Source of the DNA: Chara braunii
Taxonomy: Eukaryota > Streptophyta > Charophyceae > Charales > Characeae
Assembly (NCBI GenBank): GCA_003427395.1
Contig: BFEA01000035.1
Location: 1,432,204-1,467,581 of the forward strand
Length of the DNA stretch: 35,378 nt
Direction: 5' to 3'
Shown here: one piece after another, positions 28,616 to 35,378 of the stretch
Layout: the number at the start of each line of letters is the position of its first letter
How positions within the stretch are numbered: position 1 is the first letter of the stretch
Notes under the pieces: model-generated
The model's input: the letters and a program-made list of their open reading frames with translations, nothing else
Database searches by the model: none
What the model was told of the DNA's origin: nothing
Translations under genes and position numbers: made by a program

Positions 28616-29768
28616 GAAAGAAGAAGAAAGAACAAGCAAGAAAGAACAAGAAGAAGATGTACACCAGCAAGACCAATGACAAATCCCCCCTTCTCTCTCC
28701 ACTCTCCTCCTCTTCCTTATCTCCACCAATCTTATTCTTCACCGAATAATAATAATAACAATGAATGGTTGAGCCACAACAAGAGGTGGCCTCCGTCTCC
28801 CACTTCGGACGGGCCTAGGCTATGGCAGACTACTAAGGGCCCTGCCCTGACGTGCAAACGACGACGCAAAAGCAGCTATGTCTGCTGCTCTTCAGGCTGC
28901 CATGCCCGACTCTGCCTTGAAGTCTTCTTGGTGCAGCGCTACCCCAACTGAGGCCTTCCCAATGCAGCGCCCAACAAGGTGATGAAGATGGCTTCCACCA
29001 TACCCTGCCACTCTCCTGCTTCGCCCCCTTCTTCCTCCTCCTCAAGCTGGGCTGCTCGCCATAGCCAGGCAGAGCGCCCAGCTCTCCCCCTTTCTCCCCA
29101 GTAGCACTATGAGAACCAGCGCCCTCTCAAGCAGCATGACTCCCGAACTTCCATACTGCGAATGAGGAGGAGCAACTCGCTCCTCCAGGAGGAGATATCG
29201 CGGCCAGCCTCACAGCTGGTGACTTCCAGGCCACGCAGCCTCCAAGCAAAAGGTACCTCCTCCCTTTCGAAGGGAAACATTATTTGCAGGCTCTGATATC
29301 GTTGGCACAGGCCCTAGACTCAGGCTACTTGGACTGGTACCTGCCTAGACCTAGGCCTACCGCTACTGGACCTCTAAAAGTAAAAACTTTTTGTCTTTGC
29401 TAGGCCTACTGCTACGCTATCGGCCTAGCCTGCCTGTCACTTGAGTGTTTTCCCCTGTTGCCCTAGGCGTTGCGGGCCTGCTACCTGCTAGAGTGTTTTT
29501 CCCCACTGCAACCCTCAAGGTCACGGCCACAGGTAAGTACCGGCCCCGCAGGCCTCTCAAACACACAAGTGCCCTGGCAGGTCACACACACACTCAAGCA
29601 CTCGGGCATCCTGACAAACACACAGAAATCAGCATACATGCTCACACATAGACTTAGAAATCTCAGCAAACATCGGGAATCTCGGCGGGCACACAATCCA
29701 GCGGAAAAATAAAAAATCAGCACTGGTCTCAGTCTCTGTGATTTCGCAGGTAATTACATTTGCCCCGT
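28616..29768. other. No recognised gene
   Basis: Short overlapping frames without recognisable residues. A stretch near 29310-29440 is rich in CTAGGCCTA words. Nothing here supports a protein or RNA gene. Confidence 0.5.
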
Positions 29769-30362
29769 CTAAAGAGTGAGTTTCCTTCCAGCGAGCAACT
29801 CATTCTGAGTCCCTGCAAAATGCATCGTAGTTGTAGATAAAAAACGGAGCTGTGGAGTGGTCATAAGGCGTGAGTGTTGCAGAGAATGGCTCTGTCCAGT
29901 GACTATCTGTCGTTCGTAAGCGTTGACAACATGAGGTGCATTCTGTAACAAATATTTCCTACCAATCCTGCAGAACTCATCCAATGGGTGATATAGGAAG
30001 TGAACATTATAATGTCTGTTCCTCCCTTTTCCCTCATGTGAAACAATTGTTTCGATTTCGTGACCACCATCGACTGCACGAGGGATCATAGGCTCTCGAT
30101 TAGGAAAAGACTCTTCAGCAATATGGGGAAACAATTTGGACATGTTGAAGATCAGATAGTGTGTAGATGAGGTGGCATGTCTCAATCACATGCGAAAGAC
30201 TGAATGCATCATCCCCTACCACATTCAGATTAGATTCAGACATTTTGACCCAGACATTTCCTACTTCGAATTTCCCTTCTTTGCGTGATTTGTTTGCATA
30301 CTTAATCATGGCATGCTGGCGCTTGGTCATTACTGCAACAGCAACTTTGAGCAAGCGTGTGT
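29769..30362 (-). pseudogene. Second gypsy element: integrase tail and chromodomain-like end
   Basis: The minus-strand frame at 30354 reads LKVAVAVMTKRQHAMIKYAN and KFEVGNVWVKMSES, the SH3-like tail of a gypsy integrase. After a frame change and a probable deletion it reads SKLFPHIAEESFPNR, then EIETIVSHEGKGRNRHYNVH, FLYHPLDEF and APHVVNAYE. The last three match the pattern of a chromodomain, which in chromoviruses guides integration to modified chromatin. The aromatic cage is only partly kept. The end of the element beyond 29769 (3' UTR, LTR) is not recognised. Confidence 0.7.
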
Positions 30363-31786
30363 TATGTACCCGATTGAACTTCGATCCACAACGAATTCAC
30401 GCGTTCCCATACACGCATGCAATTGCAGAGTAGACTCGAAGGAGGCAAATCCACACAAAACTGGAGAGAAGATATGCACAGCGGAAGCTCAAAATACACA
30501 GAATTGAAAAACGGATTTCAATTCTGCAATCCCTCGTCCTCCTCCAATCAATCCAGAGTACTTGTTCCAAGAATCACAACCGCGTTTACAACAACCCCGA
30601 ACAACCAGAAACAAGTGTTCAACGAAGTATGCAGGAGTCTTCTTCTTCCTCCTCGCCACCTCATACCACTGGCTATGGCTGCCGCAGCAGCAGTAACCCC
30701 ACAGCTGTCACAACGTGCCAATCTGAACCAGCAACGCCACAGTAGCGGTTAATGGGAGGCCCAAAATTTGGGGGTTTTGCCGCATCACTACAAACAATGT
30801 TGTCGAAACTTTTGCAATAACAAAAGCAACAGACTCAAAAAAAGCTTTGGAGAACTTTGAAAGCTACTCCGAATAGGGATTTATATTGCTCTTGAGTTTG
30901 ATTTTTTCGTTTTTTTTTTTGCCTGATTGGTCTTTTTATGTTTGTATCCTGCATAGTTTGTTCACAAAAGTTTCGACAATATTGCTTGTATGCAGGGTCA
31001 TAATACAAACATAAAAAAAATGATCAAGCAAAAAAAAATAAAAAATAAAAAATTCAAGAGCACTATAAAACCCTATTCAGAGTAGCTTTCGGAGTTGGTT
31101 GGATCTTTCTTCGAGTTTGGTGTTTTTGCCAAATATTTCGTAACTTGTCCAAATATGGCGAAACTGAATACAGATATACTCTAAAGCATATAGATATCAG
31201 ATGAAAAAAAAAAACGAGAAAAAAATAAACTTCAGAGAAATATGGCAGTTTCGGTGTAAAATTCGCTAAAATTCGCCGAATTTTGGGGCTTCCATTAACC
31301 GCCTCTCCTTTGTTTCCCAACCCCAGCTGTGGCTGGTCTTCGAGGAAGAAGATGACCTCGCCCAAAATAGAGCAGCAGCGCTCCAGCCACGGATGGGCAG
31401 AGTTCCCCAGCCAACAAAAGGTGAAAAGCCCCACACCAAATTTCCTACCCGTTACTTCTACACTCCGCTAGACTTATGACGGCCTCCCCAAAGCAACAAC
31501 CCAAGACCTATCTGTATCTAGATGGGAACAGGGGAAAAGGGGTCCTAGACCTATGACAAGGCAAAAGAAAAAGGCCGAATGGCCTAGGACTACCAAACAG
31601 AGACTACTAGTGACAGACGCAGGGACCAAGTCCCATACCACTTGAAACTAACAAACAAAACACATACAAATTATAGGTCACGGGATCAAGTCCCGCCAGG
31701 CTCAAAACAAGAAAACAAACTACAAAACCAAACGCTTAGTGTACAGCCCCACTGGGAAATTGCGATTTATTGCACGTGCGTACTTT
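30363..31786. mobile_element. 1.42-kb insertion splitting the integrase gene
   Basis: Pol homology stops at NAK (31786, minus) and resumes at RLLKVAVAV (30362), adjacent residues in this family. The 1.42 kb between does not code for pol. It contains a fold-back MITE (30745-31302) plus flanking sequence of unknown origin. No convincing target-site duplication is visible; GCGTGTG and GTGCGTA near the two ends are only similar. Confidence 0.65.
30745..31302. mobile_element. Fold-back MITE with TTAA at both ends
   Basis: The left end GCGGTTAATGGGAGGCCCAAA is mirrored by GGGGCTTCCATTAACCGC at the right. Inside, GAATAGGG(A)TTTATA..GCTCTTGA (~30873) mirrors TCAAGAGCACTATAAAACCC (~31053), and the TTTATGTTTGTATCCTGCATA-like middle also folds back. 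The whole ~550 bp could form one long imperfect hairpin. TTAA at 30749-30752 and 31295-31298 suggests a piggyBac-type target, but the pairing continues four bases beyond it. Confidence 0.65.
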
Positions 31787-32565
31787 GGCATTGTAACCAG
31801 GCATGCCGGGCGTCAAACCAGGCCACCGATCAAGGAACAAGAACGATAGAGGATTGCACATCTGCCAACCGTAGTGCAACTGATTCGGTGTCACCCCGGT
31901 TGCAAAGTGGATGGAGTTGTTATACAACCCCTTCACTTTATCCAACTCTTTGTTCCACATGGTCTGATCGGGGACAATTAGAGCACAAAGAAGTTGAGTG
32001 ACAGTCTGGTTGATTTCCTCAGCCAACGCATTGGCTTCAGGGTGTTGACCAGATGTCATCTTCAGTTGGGTGTGTCATAGATCTGAGAGGTGAAGTCTTT
32101 CCAATCTGCACTAATGAACCTGGTGTCTCGATCACTCACGAGAGTTTTTTGGGGGCCGTAATGCTGAGTGTGCTTATGAAACTCTTCAATCACAAGATCA
32201 GTCGGTGCATGAGGTAGTAAAGAAAGCCGAGTCAGAAACTTAGAAAATTGATCAACAATCACCATGACTTGTGAGTGTCTGTCCTTACTTACCTTTCCCA
32301 TATCCGTGAAGTCGATGGAGACGGACTCATTGGGTCTGTTGGGAATGGGAAGGGTTTTTCGCAGGCCATAAGGTCATGCCACAATTTTCTGAGCAGATCC
32401 CTTCATACCCGACCAATCAAATTGTTCCAGAGGACTTCCATAAGTCTTCTCAAAGTCGAAGTGCCCACTCCGACCATGTGCCAAATCCAAGAAATGAGTT
32501 TGGAGAGGCTCATGGTTGGGTACACAAACGATCAAACTTCTCATAACGTCAAAACAAAAGACCCT
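31787..32565 (-). pseudogene. Second gypsy element: integrase, broken
   Basis: Minus-strand order: HGRSGHFDFEKTYG, the His-His half of the zinc-binding region (~32480). A TGA follows and a deletion removes the Cys-Cys half near 32375. The reading goes on as VSIDFTDMGKV. The core has VMVIVDQFSKF (first D), TLVSDRDTRF (second D) and, after another frame change at ~32060, PEANALAEEINQTV (E), then WNKELDKVKGLYNNSIH. The three catalytic residues survive but in different frames. Confidence 0.85.
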
Positions 32566-33190
32566 CATTCTTGAAAATCAGGCCGACTACTGGGGTCGGC
32601 CTTGATCTGGTCAAGGATGGAACTGAGGTCCGGATCCTTGGCAGTATGCTCGACCAGGTTCTCCTTTTGTTTCCTTCGGAGGTCGTAGGAGCTCACAAGG
32701 CAAGTCAAAAACTCGGGATGATGAGGCAAAGCATTAGCGACACGATTATAACAACCTTTCTTATGCTGCAATTCAAAATCATATACGTCAATCTCATGTA
32801 GCCAGCGGGTCAGCGCCGTAGAGAGATCACTTTGTGATTTGATCCACCAGAAGGTCTGGTGATCCAATTAGATCTTGAGGTGGCGATCTAAGAGGTAGTG
32901 CTTCCAATGTGTGAGTGCCTCACACAAGGCATAGAGCTCACGCATGTACGTGGAGGTAGCTACCTTGTGGTTGGGCATGCGTTTGCTGTAGGATTCAAGC
33001 AGACGCAAGCCATCACCATCTTCTTGTTGCGGCACTGGGCCAATTTGGTACTGACTTGCATTCGAAATAACTACGAATGTGAGTTTGGGATCTGCAATGC
33101 GGAACACAAGATGACTTACCAAAGCGTCTTTCAGAGCTTGAAATGTAGTCTCACACTTGTCACACCACACATAAGTGACATTCTTGCTTG
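32566..33190 (-). pseudogene. Second gypsy element: RNase H, catalytic Asp replaced
   Basis: From 33170: MWCDKCETTFQALKDALVS, then FVVISNASQYQIGPV, where the family has TDAS; the Asp is Asn here (33060-33062). YSKRMPNHKVATSTYMRELY and WKHYLLDRHLKI follow. A stop at 32868-32870 is followed in the same frame by DHQTFWWIKSQ and YDFELQHKKGCYNRVANALP, the normal RNase H end. The linker to integrase runs to 32566. Confidence 0.85.
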
Positions 33191-34064
33191 TTAGTCTCGA
33201 GAGCAGGTGAGCAATGACAAAGAATTTGGGTACAAACTTCTAGTAATATGAAGCCAAACTGAGGAAGGAGCGCAATTCGTGTACATTTGTTGGTTGAGAC
33301 CACCTCCGTATGACCTCAACCTTGGTTGCCTCGGGCTCAAGGTCATCAGTGGACAACCGGTGCCCAAGATAGATGACGCTGCTCCTCCCAAACTCATACC
33401 ATCAGTGGACAACCGGTGCCCAAGATAGATGACGCTGCTCCTCCCAAACTCATATTCCTCTAAGTTGAGGTGCAACTTTGCGTTCTTAAGGATTTGCAAA
33501 ACTTCCTCAAGGTGCTTGATGTGCTCCTCCATGGACTTGCTAAAAATCAGAATGTCGTCGAGATAAATGACAACAAATTTGTTGAGCTGATAACGGAAGA
33601 CCGTGTCCATAAGGCATTGAAATGTGGTTGGTGCATTTGTGAGATTGAAGGGCATAACAATAAACCGTATAGCCCATTGCGCTTCTTGAATGAAGTTTTG
33701 TTCTGGTTCGCCGGACTGACTTCAATAAGGTGACAGCGAAACTTGAGGTCGATCTTGGAGATGACTTTGCACCCACTTGCAACATCCAGCAGATCATCTA
33801 TGTGTGGCAAAGGATAAACATTTTTTTTATGATACAATTCAAGCCACAATAGTCTATGCACATCTGGAGTTTGCCACCTTTCTTGGGAACAAACATAACA
33901 GGTGCACTAATCCATCTACGATCAATCATGTCATACATGTGTCTTCTCAACTCCTCGAACTCGCTTTGTCCCCATACGGTAGACAAAGTCCTTTGGAGGA
34001 ACAATCTCTTATACTATCTCGATCTTGTGTTTAATCGAACGCTCGGGAACTCCATGAGGTTCAG
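33191..34064 (-). pseudogene. Second gypsy element: reverse transcriptase, broken
   Basis: Parts in order on the minus strand: VPPKDFVYR (about 34000), APVMFVPKKGGKLQMCIDY (fingers), YPLPHIDDLLD, KVISKIDLKF (motif A with Asp), MPFNLTNAPTTFQCLMD and VVIYLDDILIF (intact YLDD box at ~33560), then the thumb. A 56-bp tandem duplication (33344-33455) shifts the frame after VIYLGHRLSTDG, and other frameshifts and stops occur at about 33860, 33930 and 34020-34064. Confidence 0.87.
33344..33455 (-). repeat. 56-bp tandem duplication in the reverse transcriptase
   Basis: CATCAGTGGACAACCGGTGC and what follows begin at 33344 and again at 33400, with no visible difference. 56 is not a multiple of three, so the second copy causes a frameshift. 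Confidence 0.95.
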
Positions 34065-34838
34065 CCTAAACTTTCGAAAATCGATCTAGTAGGCGACGAA
34101 TGTTTGTCGGAACTTCCGGTGGAGGATCACCCTCGTTAGAAGAGAGAAAATCACTTTGAGAATTTACGGCTGCAACAACCAATTTAAAGTAGTTGGAGTG
34201 GATGTAAATGGATAGAAGTAGATGAAATAGAAGTAGATGAAATAGAAGTAGATGGAGTAGAAGTAGATTTATCTTTCGAAAAGAGTTAGAATATGTAGCA
34301 AAATGCACGTGAGAAGGCTTGACAAAAGCTATACAACTGTTCACCTTCTTTGCGCCTGAGCACTTCTTGCATAATTTCATAGCATTGAGAAAAGTCACAG
34401 TGGACTCGCGCGTTTCGTCCAAGAGGATAGAACACTCGTTTCCTTTGGCATCGAGTACCATGAAGAGTGACTTGCCCACTTAGTTATTTCACATTGGGGC
34501 TTCAACCAGCCCATGCCAAGAACTGTGTCGAAGGGACGTTGATTGAGGACATAAAAATTCAAAGCACGAGTGACAGTAAAGTTTGCATCAAAGGTAGTGT
34601 GCACACCTTTGACTGCATGTGTGGAGGTGACAACCTCTTTGTTGCCAACCTGAGTCCGACAAGGGTTCTGCAGTTCCACTTGCTTCATACTTAGGCCCTC
34701 CTTTTTTTTTTTTTTTCCAAACAAATGCTCCAGTCTATTCGTGGGGAGCAGCACGTGTTGGGAACTGGGACCAGCGTCAAATATCGAATTGTATAGTTCA
34801 TTGAGAAAATTTGAGATCATTTGAGATACTGGGGCCAT
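34065..34838 (-). pseudogene. Second gypsy element: aspartic protease and linker, broken
   Basis: IFDAGPSSQHV near 34780 is a candidate D-A-G active site. VELQNPCRTQVGNKEVVTST, FDANFTVTRALNFYVL and PFDTVLGMGWLK follow, the usual protease core and its hydrophobic-Leu-Gly-Met end. A poly(T) tract (34702-34717) adds a run of Lys. After a frame change comes LFMVLDAKGNECSI and the linker to reverse transcriptase, which contains a 15-bp minisatellite. Confidence 0.7.
34199..34272. repeat. 15-bp minisatellite in the protease-RT linker
   Basis: Units of GAAATAGAAGTAGAT and variants, about four copies. On the coding strand it gives repeats of LLLFH-like residues and stays in frame. Confidence 0.88.
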
Positions 34839-35128
34839 TACCCGGCTCCGGATGAGATCAGTCTGTGAATATCTAATGACCTATTAAGGAACTACTCATG
34901 CAATAGGCTGCCACAGAGGTCCTACGAATGCTCTTAGGAGATTTTTTTTTGGCTATTGAGCCACAATCAGCTAGCACGCGGATGTAATGGCGGTTAATGA
35001 ACACTTTAGAGAGGATGAACTCTACTGTCCCTTAGATTGTCATTGCTTAAGCTGAGCTTAACTTTCCAAGTGAGAGTGAAAGTCAACTTCCTTAGACTCC
35101 TCCCAAGGCTCGGTGTAGAGTACTTGAA
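34839..35128 (-). other. Gag-protease linker, no supported frame
   Basis: Lies between the gag knuckle and the protease on the minus strand. No recognised residues and several stops in each frame. Confidence 0.45.
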
Positions 35129-35359
35129 CTACATCAGCGTTGGATTCAACATCAGATTGGGCTTCAAAGTAGGCTGTTGGTCAGATCGAGGCTCCTTTGA
35201 GGGGCCTGCAACTGGCTGTTGAACTTCTCTTGGTGTAGAGAGTGTCGATAACTCTTCTACGCCTCTTGCCTGTTTCTCTGCAAACGGTAACACTGCTGCA
35301 CAACGTGCCCAAACTTTTGGAAATGCAAACACATGCGCAACTTGGATCTTCTTTCCCAT
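35129..35359 (-). pseudogene. Second gypsy element: gag C-terminus with damaged zinc knuckle
   Basis: In one frame the minus strand at about 35333-35290 reads C-LH-F-QKFG-H-VVQQ-C. This is a CCHC knuckle in which the second Cys has become Phe. A stop follows soon after. The rest of gag would lie beyond the right edge of the window. A separate open frame over the same bases (ending LMLNPTLM) has a Pro-rich tail that is plausible gag linker. Confidence 0.6.
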
Positions 35360-35378
35360 TCCTTTTGACTAATGCGGA

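Noticed and set aside
31619-31700. tRNA or SINE promoter-like words (GGGACCAAGTCCC, CGGGATCAAGTCCCG)
   Set aside because: They resemble a tRNA T-arm, but no A box, D-arm or acceptor stem could be found at the right spacing.

Overview
This is a eukaryotic, plant-type stretch of genome: repeat-rich, mostly non-coding, with one piece of a probable host gene and several layers of decayed mobile elements. A streptophyte, possibly a charophyte alga of the Chara kind, fits best. The reasons are Ty3/gypsy elements with a tRNA-Asp-type primer binding site, a Myb/SANT-like transposon protein of the trihelix kind, and a metallophosphoesterase exon like the plant At3g03305/TMEM62 family. The genus is an inference from remembered family patterns; no search was run. 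No RNA gene, CRISPR array or bacterial operon is visible.

Layout. 1-470: a dispersed repeat, an (AT)n(AG)n microsatellite and four copies of a short hairpin repeat. 469-2202: a plus-strand LTR. 2203-3819: a small element with direct terminal repeats (TRIM/LARD-like). 4740-14565: a decayed Ty3/gypsy element on the minus strand. Read in its own direction it is PBS, gag, protease, reverse transcriptase, RNase H, integrase, and then a second gag-like polyprotein with its own CCHC zinc knuckle. Its 5' LTR lies at 14568-15535. That LTR is homologous to the 469-2202 LTR but inverted relative to it, and no matching 3' LTR in the element's own orientation is visible. 15990-16560: five ~120-bp tandem repeats. 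16850-17175: a second cluster of the hairpin repeat. 17247-19157: remnant of a PIF/Harbinger-like element carrying a broken SANT-domain gene. 19259-20306: related MITEs nested three deep. 20618-24500: simple repeats, a long polypyrimidine tract and, at 23371-23968, a clear assembly artefact with two synthetic Nextera junctions. 24802-25366: first exon of a metallophosphoesterase gene. Its downstream intron contains three decayed copies of the exon's own 3' end, hairpin repeats and a fold-back MITE. 29769-35359: a second Ty3/gypsy relic on the minus strand with a chromodomain-like tail, interrupted by a 1.4-kb insertion that contains a TTAA-flanked fold-back MITE.

How the parts relate. Both gypsy elements are dead: stops, frameshifts, deletions and lost catalytic residues (reverse transcriptase motif A Asp to Ala in the first, RNase H Asp to Asn in the second). 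Many of the stops are explained by C-to-T change on one strand or the other, as expected from deamination of methylated cytosine. The only sequence that looks like a live host gene is the metallophosphoesterase exon. Points most worth a second look are the hairpin repeats with covarying stems, the gag-pol-gag-like order, the repeated exon end and splice donor inside the intron, and the Nextera junctions.
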